Origin: WVXT01 sp964345635
GTDB taxonomy: Bacteria; UBA6262; WVXT01
Assembly (NCBI GenBank): GCA_964345635.1
Contig: CAYFRM010000029.1
Coordinates: 1 to 8,790 of the forward strand
Length of the DNA: 8,790 bases
Reading direction: 5' to 3'
Part shown: positions 1 to 6,518 of the stretch, piece by piece
Layout of the letters: every line of letters starts with the position of its first letter
How positions within the stretch are numbered: position 1 is the first letter of the stretch
Made by a program: the position numbers and the translations under genes
The notes under the pieces: model-generated
What the model saw: only the letters and a program-made list of their open reading frames with translations
Told to the model about the DNA's origin: nothing
Database searches by the model: none

Positions 1-465
1 GAACCTTTTCGCGCCCACAAGTTATTGACGGAAGAGGTCGGTTTCTTTGAACAAAAAGAAGCCGATCCTCAAAAGACAATTGCAGCACTTGAGGAGACTA
101 TTAAAACCAATCCTGAGGAAGCCCTGGCTTATTACCGGCTGGGATGGGTTTACGCAAAAGAGAAAAACTGGCGCGAGGCGGTTAAGAACTTTGAAATAGC
201 CTGCAGACTGAATCCGCGACTGGTAGGAGCGAGGAATAATCTCGGGAATATCTACTTTACTCTGGGAAATAAACAGAAAGCGATTGAGAATTACAGGGAG
301 GCGATTGCCCTCAATCCCGATATGATTGACGCCCATTTCAATCTGGGATATTGTTATTATACAGTGGGAAAACTTAAAGAAGCTGCCGATGAATTCAAAA
401 AGGTTCTGGAGCTTGACCCCGATAATTATAAAGCCAAGATAATGATTGAAAAAATGGTGCAATAA
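1..465 (+). CDS. TPR-repeat protein, 5' partial
   Basis: The frame is open from the first base, so the gene probably begins upstream. The in-frame TTG at 25 has no ribosome binding site and is a poor start. The 154 visible residues contain three consecutive, exactly 34-residue tetratricopeptide repeats (about 39-72, 73-106 and 107-140), each with the typical L-G-x-x-Y and A-x-x-x-[FY] spacing and ending in N-P or D-P. The second half of another repeat lies before them (about 20-38), and a charged capping helix (141-154) follows. TPRs are protein-protein interaction scaffolds, so no specific function can be given. There is no signal peptide or membrane segment in the visible part, but an upstream domain could hold one. 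The TPRs could be the C-terminal tail of a larger protein. The TPR assignment is firm and the role unknown. Confidence 0.85.
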   Translation, partial: EPFRAHKLLTEEVGFFEQKEADPQKTIAALEETIKTNPEEALAYYRLGWVYAKEKNWREAVKNFEIACRLNPRLVGARNNLGNIYFTLGNKQKAIENYREAIALNPDMIDAHFNLGYCYYTVGKLKEAADEFKKVLELDPDNYKAKIMIEKMVQ

Positions 466-473
466 TGGTTTTA

Positions 474-532
474 GTAGTGTAGGGCTTTATGCCCGCCCGA
501 TAAATCGGGATGCCCATAAAGGGCTACACTAC
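474..532. repeat. Inverted pair of TGTAG-headed hairpin repeats (family A, copies 1 and 2)
   Basis: Copy 1 (474-494) is a head GTAGTGTA followed by a hairpin with arms GGGC and GCCC around TTTAT. Copy 2 (512-532) is the same unit in inverse orientation, with arms GCCC and GGGC when read on the minus strand. Between them is a palindrome CCCGAT-AA-ATCGGG (496-509). The outer heads are perfect inverse complements (474-481 with 525-532). The whole can fold either as one long imperfect hairpin or as a three-armed cloverleaf. There is no T-tract, so it is not an obvious intrinsic terminator. It resembles a paired REP (BIME-like) element. Confidence 0.85.
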
Positions 533-547
533 GAATAAACAAATTAC

Positions 548-568
548 GCCCATAAAGGGCTACACTAC
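548..568 (-). repeat. TGTAG-headed hairpin repeat (family A, copy 3)
   Basis: These 21 bases are identical to 512-532 and in the same orientation: a hairpin GCCC-ATAAA-GGGC (548-560) followed by TACACTAC. The copy ends two bases before the pcrA start codon at 571, so it occupies the position where a ribosome binding site would be expected. Confidence 0.85.
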
Positions 569-570
569 TG

Positions 571-2724
571 ATGGAAAAAAGAACGAGAGGTTATGATTTA
601 TTGAATGACCTGAATCCTTCGCAGAGGGAAGCGGTGGAACATATTGAAGGTCCTCTTCTCATTCTGGCGGGAGCGGGTTCGGGGAAGACCAGGGTAATTA
701 CTTATCGCATAGCCCATCTCATTGAGAAGAATATCTCGCCCTGGAATATTCTGGCAGTTACTTTTACCAACAAGGCAGCGGGGGAGATGCGCACAAGAGT
801 CGACCGCCTGGTGGGAGGTAAGGGAAAGAGCGTCTGGATTTCCACTTTCCATTCATTCGCGGCGCGTCTCCTGCGCGAAGAGATTGATAAGATCGGCGGG
901 AGTAGACACTTTGTTATCTACGACGAGATGGACCAGTTGAATTTAATCAGAGAATGCACGAAGGAATTGGATGTTGACGAGAAAAGATTTAAGATAGCGG
1001 TAGCGCAGGCGCTCATAAACAGGGCCAAGGATAATCTGGTGGACGCCGATTCGTTTACCATTTATGGGCAAGCTTCCGGTGACTACTTTCGTAGAGTTAT
1101 CGGCGATATTTATCAACTCTACCAGAGGAAGCTTAAAGATAACTCTGCTCTGGATTTCGCAGACCTTTTGATGCAGGCGGTCAGACTTTTTAAAGAGAGA
1201 AAAGAGATATTGGAGAAGTACCAGGAACGGTTCCGGTATATTATGGTTGACGAGTATCAAGATACCAATCACGCTCAGTATCTATTGACTAAACTTCTGG
1301 CTGCCAAACATAAGAATATATGCGTTGTTGGCGACGATGACCAATCCATCTATTCCTTCCGGGGAGCAGACCTGCGCAATATATTACATTTCGAAAGGGA
1401 CTACGAAGATGTCAAAGTTATGAAATTGGAGCAGAATTACCGTTCCACGAAAAATATTCTGGATATGGCCTGGAAGGTGGTCAAGAATAACAGGTATCGG
1501 AAGAAGAAGAAACTGTGGACAAATCGAGAAGAGGGATTGCCTGTTGAGTATGCCCTGGTGGATAGCGAAATCGATGAGGCTAATCTGGTGGTAGAAGAAA
1601 TGATTAGATTGATGGAAGAGGAGCATATTCTCAGAGACTTTGCTGTCTTCTACCGCACTAATGCCCAGTCGAGAGTTCTGGAAGATGCCTTGAGGAAAGC
1701 AAAAATAAATTATGCCATTGTGGGAGGGGTCAGATTCTACGAGCGAAAAGAGATAAAAGACATTCTGGCCTACCTGAGGATTATAGTCAATCCCGCGGAT
1801 TCTCTTAACCTGAAAAGGATAATCAATGTTCCCCGCCGCGGCATAGGCAAGAAAACTTTGAACTACTTGGAACAATACGCTCATGGATACCAGAAATCGC
1901 TCTTTGAAACTCTCACTAAAGTTCGCGAGATTAAGGGAGTTCCAGCGCGTATTACATCTCAGCTGGAAAATTTCATAGACCTCATTGAGGAGTTCCGCAG
2001 GAAGAGTAAGAAGCTCGCGGCGAAAGAGTTGACGCGCCTGGTAATAGAAGAGACAGGCTACTTGAGTGAACTTGCCAGCGAGGATACTGTGGAGGCGGAA
2101 AGCAGAATTGAGAACGTAAAAGAATTGGTCTCGGCAGTGGGAGAATTTGAAGAGCAATCGGAAGATAAGACTATAGAGGCTTTTCTGGAGCAGGTCTCTT
2201 TGATTACCGATATAGATACCTGGGATGAGGAAAGCGACAGGATGACTCTTATGACTCTCCATTTAGCCAAGGGCCTGGAATTTCCTGTGGTCTTCGTTAC
2301 CGGTTTGGAGGAGGGGCTATTCCCTCACGCCGATGCTCTTTTTAATCAGGCAGAGATGGAGGAGGAAAGAAGACTGTGTTACGTGGGAATGACCCGGGCC
2401 AAAGAGAGGCTTTATCTGACTTCGGCAAGTCAGAGGCGACTTTACGGGCAGTGGAGGTGGAATGAGCCTTCCCGGTTTGTGCTGGAGGCGGGCCTTCTGG
2501 GAGAAAAGCAAAGTCTCGCAGAGAAAGATATGCAACCCTCTCCTTTCAGCCAGGTTCAGGCAGATGAGTGGCAGGTTGGTGGTCGGGTGAGGCACGAGGA
2601 GTTCGGTGTGGGCAAAATATTGGAACGGAGTGGCTCAGGTGACGATACAAAAATTACCGTTCTTTTCGAAAATGGACAATGGAGAAAATTTTTGGTAAAA
2701 TATGCGCCGATAAAAAGAATATGA
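571..2724 (+). CDS. pcrA: ATP-dependent 3'-5' DNA helicase PcrA/UvrD
   Basis: Superfamily 1A helicase that unwinds or translocates on DNA in nucleotide excision repair, replication and the clearing of recombination or transcription obstacles. All helicase motifs are present in 717 residues: Walker A AGAGSGKT (33-40), Ia TFTNKAAGEMRTR (64-76), Walker B VDEYQDT (226-232), III GDDDQSIYSFRGA (254-266), IV LEQNYRS (286-292), IVa around VGGVRFYERKEIKD (384-397), V TLHLAKGLEF (562-571) and VI CYVGMTRAKERL (603-614). A 2B region lies at about 400-550. The tail (669-717) has the VRHEEFGVGK core and ends in YAPIKRI, matching the PcrA C-terminal Tudor-like RNA-polymerase-binding domain. ATG 571 is preceded by repeat DNA, with only a weak GGG at 557-559. 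A TTG at 601 downstream of GAGAGG is a less likely alternative. gatC follows 16 nt later, so the two are probably co-transcribed. PcrA is preferred over UvrD by tail and neighbourhood. Confidence 0.96.
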   Translation: MEKRTRGYDLLNDLNPSQREAVEHIEGPLLILAGAGSGKTRVITYRIAHLIEKNISPWNILAVTFTNKAAGEMRTRVDRLVGGKGKSVWISTFHSFAARLLREEIDKIGGSRHFVIYDEMDQLNLIRECTKELDVDEKRFKIAVAQALINRAKDNLVDADSFTIYGQASGDYFRRVIGDIYQLYQRKLKDNSALDFADLLMQAVRLFKERKEILEKYQERFRYIMVDEYQDTNHAQYLLTKLLAAKHKNICVVGDDDQSIYSFRGADLRNILHFERDYEDVKVMKLEQNYRSTKNILDMAWKVVKNNRYRKKKKLWTNREEGLPVEYALVDSEIDEANLVVEEMIRLMEEEHILRDFAVFYRTNAQSRVLEDALRKAKINYAIVGGVRFYERKEIKDILAYLRIIVNPADSLNLKRIINVPRRGIGKKTLNYLEQYAHGYQKSLFETLTKVREIKGVPARITSQLENFIDLIEEFRRKSKKLAAKELTRLVIEETGYLSELASEDTVEAESRIENVKELVSAVGEFEEQSEDKTIEAFLEQVSLITDIDTWDEESDRMTLMTLHLAKGLEFPVVFVTGLEEGLFPHADALFNQAEMEEERRLCYVGMTRAKERLYLTSASQRRLYGQWRWNEPSRFVLEAGLLGEKQSLAEKDMQPSPFSQVQADEWQVGGRVRHEEFGVGKILERSGSGDDTKITVLFENGQWRKFLVKYAPIKRI

Positions 2725-2728
2725 ATAA

Positions 2729-2733
2729 AGGAG
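2729..2733 (+). promoter_or_regulatory. Ribosome binding site choosing the gatC start
   Basis: AGGAG lies 7 nt before the ATG at 2741 but only 1 nt before the upstream in-frame ATG at 2735. The second ATG is therefore the likely start, giving MITKKEVEYVARLARL, the usual beginning of GatC. Confidence 0.75.
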
Positions 2734-2740
2734 AATGGGA

Positions 2741-3025
2741 ATGATTACAAAAAAAGAAGTTGAATACGTCGCCCGGTTGGCGAGATTGAAATTGACCGAA
2801 GAGGAAAAAGAAAAATATACAAAACAACTGGGAGACATTTTAAAATACATTGATAAGCTCAATGAGCTCGATACGGAAAAGGTAGAGCCCACTTCTCATG
2901 TTCTGGGTTTATCCAATGTTTTCCGCGAGGACAAGGTTGAACCGTCTTTGCCGCAGGAGGAGATTTTAGCCAACGCCCCGGAAGTGGAAGCCAGCCATTT
3001 CAAAGTAAAAAAAGTAATAGAATAA
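2741..3025 (+). CDS. gatC: Asp-tRNA(Asn)/Glu-tRNA(Gln) amidotransferase subunit C
   Basis: Small subunit of the cytoplasmic GatCAB amidotransferase. It wraps around the GatA-GatB interface and stabilises the complex, and it has no catalytic residues of its own. The 94 residues match the family in length and pattern: an N-terminal helical hairpin (ITKKEVEYVARLARLKLTEEE, the last 'E's included up to about residue 22), a second helix (about 24-43), the linker VEPTSHVLGLSNVFRED (48-64), and the C-terminal segment with ILANAPEVEASHFKVKKVIE (75-94). The start at 2741 is chosen over 2735 by ribosome-binding-site spacing. It lies 16 nt after pcrA and is separated from the next gene by a spacer full of hairpin repeats, so its transcript may be stabilised or attenuated relative to gatA. 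Confidence 0.95.
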   Translation: MITKKEVEYVARLARLKLTEEEKEKYTKQLGDILKYIDKLNELDTEKVEPTSHVLGLSNVFREDKVEPSLPQEEILANAPEVEASHFKVKKVIE

Positions 3026-3027
3026 TA

Positions 3028-3119
3028 TGTAGCTGCAGAGCGACAGCTCTGTTAAAAGTAAGCAAAGCTTGCGCTTTGCCGCTACAAAAAAGAATGTAGC
3101 TGCAGAGCGAAAGCTCTGC
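3028..3119. repeat. Three TGTAG-headed GNNA-loop hairpins (family B)
   Basis: Three copies of one 25-base unit lie in +, -, + orientation. B1 (3028-3052) is TGTAGC, then CAGAGC-GACA-GCTCTG. B2 is inverted (3062-3086) and reads on the minus strand TGTAGC, then GCAAAGC-GCAA-GCTTTGC. B3 (3095-3119) is TGTAGC, then GCAGAGC-GAAA-GCTCTGC. B2 and B3 align without gaps. One of their four differences is a stem base changed together with its partner (A-T versus G-C). All loops are GNNA when read in the TGTAG direction. B1 and B2 heads can pair, giving a two-hairpin composite. Confidence 0.85.
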
Positions 3120-3134
3120 CTTAATGGAGGAATA

Positions 3135-3509
3135 ATGGCAAAGAAGATTAACATAAAGACAGAAAAAGTTACTATGGAAGCCGAGCTCCTGGAGACGAAG
3201 ACGGCAAAGGCTATCTGGGATTCTCTTCCTATTGAAGCAAAAGTCAATACCTGGGGGGAGGAAATATATTTTACTATCCCGGTAGATATGGGTCCCGAAG
3301 AAGCTGTGGATGTAGTCGGGGAAGGAGACCTGGGCTACTGGCCGGAAGGAAATGGTTTCTGTATTTTTTTCGGAAAGACTCCTGTTTCCACGGAGTCAGA
3401 GATAAGGCCGGCCAGCCCGGTGAACATCATCGGTAGACTCCTGGGAAATCCCCAGGACTGGAAAAAAGTAAAAGACGGCGAGAAGATAACCCTTGACAGG
3501 AGAACTTGA
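3135..3509 (+). CDS. Cyclophilin-like fold protein (Cyclophil_like / DUF369 family)
   Basis: A 124-residue soluble protein. The block from GDLGYWPEGNGFCIFFGKTP (64-83) through EIRPASPVNIIGRL (89-102) matches my recollection of the Cyclophil_like family, whose Thermotoga member TM1367 has a cyclophilin-like beta-barrel. The N-terminal part contains AIWDSLPIEAKVNTWGEEIYF (26-46), also typical. Peptidyl-prolyl isomerase activity is not established for this family, and the classical cyclophilin active-site Arg-Phe context is not recognisable. The ATG at 3135 follows GGAGG (3126-3130), with a 4-nt gap. A longer frame from about 3069 would begin inside the hairpin repeats and is rejected. The stop overlaps the gatA ATG by one base (TGATG), which suggests translational coupling. 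Its role next to GatCAB is unknown. Confidence 0.82.
   Translation: MAKKINIKTEKVTMEAELLETKTAKAIWDSLPIEAKVNTWGEEIYFTIPVDMGPEEAVDVVGEGDLGYWPEGNGFCIFFGKTPVSTESEIRPASPVNIIGRLLGNPQDWKKVKDGEKITLDRRT
3498..3502 (+). promoter_or_regulatory. Ribosome binding site of gatA inside the upstream gene
   Basis: AGGAG, 6 nt before the gatA ATG (3509), lies within the last codons of the cyclophilin-like gene. It favours ATG 3509 over the TTG one codon earlier. Confidence 0.7.
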
Positions 3510-4969
3510 TGGAATTATATGGACTGACGGCGCACGAATTATTGAAGAAGATGGAGAAAAAAGAGATTTCTTCTGAGGATATTGTGAAATCTGTTTATGA
3601 TAGAATTAGCCAGGTGGATGATAAACTTCATAGTTTCGTTACCTTAACCGAGGAAGAAACCTTGCTCCAGGCAAGAAAGATTGACGAGAATATGAAAAAA
3701 GGTGCATCCCGCGGCCTTCTGGCCGGGATTCCTGTAGCCATCAAGGACAATATGTGTATCAAGAACGTGAAGACGACTTGCTCCTCCCACATACTGGAAA
3801 ATTTTGTCTCCCCTTATGAGGCTACCGTAGTTAAAAGGTTAAGAGACCAGGGGGCAGTGTTCATAGGCAAGACGAATATGGACGAATTCGCCATGGGTTC
3901 GTCGACGGAGAATTCTTATTTTGGAGTAACTCGCAACCCCTGGAACCTGGACTACATTCCCGGTGGCTCTTCCGGGGGTTCGGCAACAGCAGTAGCTTCT
4001 GACGAAACAATCCTGGCGATAGGTTCTGATACGGGAGGTTCCATTCGCCAGCCGGCAGCCTGCTGCGGGGTAGTGGGATTAAAGCCTACTTATGGCAGGG
4101 TCTCCCGTTACGGATTGGTTGCTTTCGCCTCTTCGCTCGACCAGATAGGTCCCTTTGGTAAAGATGTGGAAGACGCGGCGCTTCTGTTGAATGTTATTTC
4201 CGGCTACGATGAAAACGATTCCACCTCCGTTAATCTGGATGTGCCCGATTTCACCAAATCTTTGATAGAGAATGTTAAAGACGTAAAGATAGGAATTCCT
4301 AAAGAATATTTCGTCGCCGGCCTGGACGGGGAAGTGGAAAGAGGAGTGAAAGAGGCGATAGAGCTTCTGAAAAGTCTGGGAGCGAAAACTTTCCCGATAT
4401 CTCTTCCCCATACCGAGTACGGAGTGGCGGTCTACTATCTGATTGCTCCCTCCGAGGCCAGCGCCAACCTGGCCAGGTATGACGGAGTAAGATATGGCTA
4501 TCGCTCTCCCGAAACAGAGAACTTGTTGGAAGAGTATGAGAAGACAAGAGGGGAAGGATTTGGCGCGGAAGTCAAAAGGAGAATAATGCTGGGCACTTAC
4601 GCTTTGTCCAGTGGCTACTATGATGCTTACTATTTGAAAGCCCAGAAGGTGCGCACTCTGATAAAAAAAGATTTTGACGAGGCTTTCCAAAAAGTAGATG
4701 CTATTGTGACGCCAACAGCTCCCACTGCGGCATTTAAAATTGGTGAGAAGATTGATGACCCGTTGCAGATGTATTTATCAGACATATTTACCATTTCGGC
4801 AAATCTGGCCGGGATTCCCGGAATTTCACTACCTTGCGGATTCAGCAAGAAAGGGCTACCTATCGGGCTACAACTGTTAGCGAAGCCTTTCGCTGAGGAG
4901 GTCCTGCTCAGAATAGCTTACACGTATGAGAAGAATACGGAATGGCACAAGAGAAAGCCAGAACTTTAA
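3509..4969 (+). CDS. gatA: Asp-tRNA(Asn)/Glu-tRNA(Gln) amidotransferase subunit A (glutaminase)
   Basis: Amidase-signature enzyme that hydrolyses glutamine (or asparagine) and channels ammonia to GatB for amidating mischarged tRNA. The 486 residues are normal family length. The Ser-cisSer-Lys triad is complete: Lys79 in VAIKDN, Ser154 in PGGSSGGSAT (151-160) and Ser178 in GSDTGGSIRQPA (172-183). The numbering equals that which I recall for Staphylococcus aureus GatA (Lys79, Ser154, Ser178). Other family blocks are GKTNMDEFAMGSSTENS (120-136), GLKPTYGRVSRYGLVAFASS (190-209) and the C-terminal NLAGIPGISLPCG motif. The start ATG overlaps the stop of the cyclophilin-like gene. gatB follows after a 105-nt repeat-containing spacer. 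No missing residues or frame disruption. Confidence 0.97.
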   Translation: MELYGLTAHELLKKMEKKEISSEDIVKSVYDRISQVDDKLHSFVTLTEEETLLQARKIDENMKKGASRGLLAGIPVAIKDNMCIKNVKTTCSSHILENFVSPYEATVVKRLRDQGAVFIGKTNMDEFAMGSSTENSYFGVTRNPWNLDYIPGGSSGGSATAVASDETILAIGSDTGGSIRQPAACCGVVGLKPTYGRVSRYGLVAFASSLDQIGPFGKDVEDAALLLNVISGYDENDSTSVNLDVPDFTKSLIENVKDVKIGIPKEYFVAGLDGEVERGVKEAIELLKSLGAKTFPISLPHTEYGVAVYYLIAPSEASANLARYDGVRYGYRSPETENLLEEYEKTRGEGFGAEVKRRIMLGTYALSSGYYDAYYLKAQKVRTLIKKDFDEAFQKVDAIVTPTAPTAAFKIGEKIDDPLQMYLSDIFTISANLAGIPGISLPCGFSKKGLPIGLQLLAKPFAEEVLLRIAYTYEKNTEWHKRKPEL

Positions 4970-4980
4970 GTTTCCAGTGT

Positions 4981-5006
4981 CATTGCGATCGAATTGAAGC
5001 AATCTC
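4981..5006. repeat. Short repeat-like element with ATTGC/GCAAT arms
   Basis: The spacer after gatA opens with CATTGCGATCG and, after a few bases, GAAGCAATCTC. The arms ATTGC (4982-4986) and GCAAT (4999-5003) are inverse complements. The pattern CATTGCGA...GAAGCAATCTC resembles, from memory, a dispersed intergenic repeat seen in many unrelated bacterial genomes. Only one copy is in the window, so its repetitive nature is inferred. Confidence 0.5.
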
Positions 5007-5008
5007 GT

Positions 5009-5063
5009 GGGAAAAAGTAGCCTGTCCCCTTTTTGATGGAAAAAAGTACCTGTCACTTTTTTG
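5009..5063. repeat. Tandem A/T-armed palindromic repeats around a CCTGTC core
   Basis: Two similar units lie head to tail. Unit 1 (5012-5034) has arms AAAAAG and CTTTTT around a centre containing CCTGTC. Unit 2 (5040-5062) has perfect 8-base arms AAAAAAGT and ACTTTTTT around ACCTGTC. Both share the AAAAAGTA...CCTGTC...TTTTT layout. The stems are A/T-only or nearly so, hence weak, and unit 2 ends in a six-T run. Termination activity cannot be excluded but would cut off gatB. The ribosome binding site of gatB begins at the base after unit 2. Confidence 0.75.
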
Positions 5064-5067
5064 GGAG
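5063..5067 (+). promoter_or_regulatory. Ribosome binding site of gatB
   Basis: GGGAG sits 7 nt before ATG 5075 and directly abuts the A/T palindrome ending at 5062. It supports 5075 rather than the out-of-frame ATG at 5071 or the GTG at 5078. Confidence 0.75.
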
Positions 5068-5074
5068 TGAATGA

Positions 5075-6517
5075 ATGGTGAAGTATGAGACTGTAATTGG
5101 GCTGGAAGTCCACGTCCAGCTGAAGACGAAGTCCAAGTTATTTTGCGGGTGCTCAATAGAATTTGGCGCGCCGTCCAATACTCATACCTGCCCGGTCTGC
5201 ACGGGTATGCCGGGAGTACTGCCTGTGGTTAACAGGCAGGCAGTGGAATACGCGATCAAGAGCGCTCTGGCATTAAACTGCCAGGTTCTTTCGCGCTCAA
5301 TATTTGCCCGCAAAAACTATTTCTATCCTGATTTGCCCAAGAATTACCAGATTTCCCAGTACGAAGAGCCTTTAGCTCGGAATGGATATCTGGAAATAGG
5401 AACGGGCGGGGGAAGAAAAAAAGTGCGTATAGCCAGAATTAATCTGGAGGAGGATGCGGGAAAACTTCTCCATTATGTCGGCTCCCGGGAAATCGAGGGA
5501 AGTCTCGTCGATTTCAATCGCTGTGGCGTTCCCCTTCTGGAGATAGTCTCTTCTCCCGACATCACCAGTCCCGAAGAAGCTTATACTTATCTCACTACTC
5601 TGAAGAATATCCTCAGGTATCTGGAAGTATCGGATTGCGACATGGAGAAGGGTTCGCTCCGCTGCGATGCGAATGTTTCCGTTCGCCCGGCGGGCAAGAA
5701 AGAACTGGGGGTGAAAGCGGAAGTTAAGAATATGAATTCCTTCAGAGCCATCCAGAAAGCCCTGGAATACGAAGTTAAGAGACAGGTTAAGGCACTGGAA
5801 AGTAAAGAAAGAATTGTCCAGGAGACAAGACTCTGGGATGAGAAAAAGGAAAAGACGCATTCTATGAGGAGTAAAGAAGAGGCTCATGACTATCGTTATT
5901 TTCCCGAGCCGGACCTGGTACCTTTGATAGTAGAGAAAGAATGGAAGGAAAATATCAAAAAGACGATTTCCGAACTTCCCGATACGCGCCGGGAACGGTT
6001 TATGAGAGATTATAAACTTTCCCAATACGATGCAGGAGTGCTTACTGCGGAGAAGGCGCTGGCGGAATATTTTGAACAGGTAGTTAAAGCGTATAATAAT
6101 CCAAAAGTGGTTACTAACTGGGTAACGGTGGAACTTCTGGGAAGATTGAATGCAGTCAATAAGGGAGTGGAGGAATCCCCGGTCTCTACCGGGCAGCTGG
6201 CAGAACTTCTGAAATTGATAGAAAAAGGAATAATCTCCGGGAAGATTGCCAAGACGGTATTTGAGGAGATGTTTAATAGCGGGAAGAATCCTCAGGCAAT
6301 TGTCCGGGAAAAGAAACTGGTGCAGATTACCGATGAGAAAGAGATTGGCAAGATAGTGGAAGAGGTACTGAAAGAAAATCCCGACGCTGTAAAAGAGTAC
6401 GGAAAAGGTAAAGAAAAAGCTATAGGGCATCTGGTGGGGCAGGTAATGAGGAAGACCCGGGGCAAAGCCAATCCCCAACTGGTTAATAAAATACTAAAAG
6501 ATAAATTGAGAAAATGA
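5075..6517 (+). CDS. gatB: Asp-tRNA(Asn)/Glu-tRNA(Gln) amidotransferase subunit B (kinase/transamidase)
   Basis: GatB binds the misacylated tRNA, phosphorylates its Glu or Asp side chain with ATP and transfers ammonia from GatA. The 480 residues are normal length. The catalytic cradle (about 1-290) shows ExH (Glu11, His13) and INLEEDAGK (122-130), which hold metal ligands in known GatB structures. It also has a zinc-type set Cys24-x-Cys26...Cys39-x2-Cys42. The family signature VDFNRCGVPLLEIVSSPD (145-162) is followed by CDMEKGSLRCDANVS (188-202), VKAEVKNMNSF (213-223) and HDYRYFPEPDLVPL (271-284). A helical domain and a YqeY-like tail for tRNA recognition (about 330-478) complete it, including GKANPQLVNKILKDKL. 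It stands apart from gatA by 105 nt of repeats and has its own ribosome binding site. Confidence 0.97.
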   Translation: MVKYETVIGLEVHVQLKTKSKLFCGCSIEFGAPSNTHTCPVCTGMPGVLPVVNRQAVEYAIKSALALNCQVLSRSIFARKNYFYPDLPKNYQISQYEEPLARNGYLEIGTGGGRKKVRIARINLEEDAGKLLHYVGSREIEGSLVDFNRCGVPLLEIVSSPDITSPEEAYTYLTTLKNILRYLEVSDCDMEKGSLRCDANVSVRPAGKKELGVKAEVKNMNSFRAIQKALEYEVKRQVKALESKERIVQETRLWDEKKEKTHSMRSKEEAHDYRYFPEPDLVPLIVEKEWKENIKKTISELPDTRRERFMRDYKLSQYDAGVLTAEKALAEYFEQVVKAYNNPKVVTNWVTVELLGRLNAVNKGVEESPVSTGQLAELLKLIEKGIISGKIAKTVFEEMFNSGKNPQAIVREKKLVQITDEKEIGKIVEEVLKENPDAVKEYGKGKEKAIGHLVGQVMRKTRGKANPQLVNKILKDKLRK

Positions 6518-6518
6518 A

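Noticed and set aside
25..27. TTG as the true start of the TPR gene
   Set aside because: The frame stays open to base 1, no ribosome binding site precedes the TTG, and the protein would begin in the middle of a helical repeat region.
474..494. Intrinsic terminator after the TPR gene
   Set aside because: The GGGC/GCCC hairpin has only four pairs and is not followed by a T-run, and identical units occur elsewhere before genes.
474..568. CRISPR array or tRNA gene in the cloverleaf-like spacer
   Set aside because: Repeats are inverted as well as direct and are not regularly spaced. The cloverleaf lacks tRNA features such as an acceptor CCA context, a T-loop TTCGA in the right place, or proper arm lengths.
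1384..2262. 292-codon open frame on the minus strand opposite pcrA
   Set aside because: It overlaps essential helicase motifs on the other strand, has no family features and looks like a shadow of the coding strand.
3069..3134. N-terminal extension of the cyclophilin-like protein
   Set aside because: The longer frame would translate the B-family hairpins from a TTG without a ribosome binding site. The ATG at 3135 has GGAGG just upstream and gives the usual family length.
4995..5030. A sigma70 promoter for gatB using TTGAAG as the -35 box
   Set aside because: No acceptable -10 box follows at 16-18 bases, and the region is explained as repeat DNA.
5372..6478. Long open frame on the minus strand opposite gatB
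   Set aside because: It lies wholly antisense to a complete, motif-rich gatB. Its translation has a composition biased by the opposite strand (many Phe, Leu, Ile, Ser), and shows no recognisable domain.
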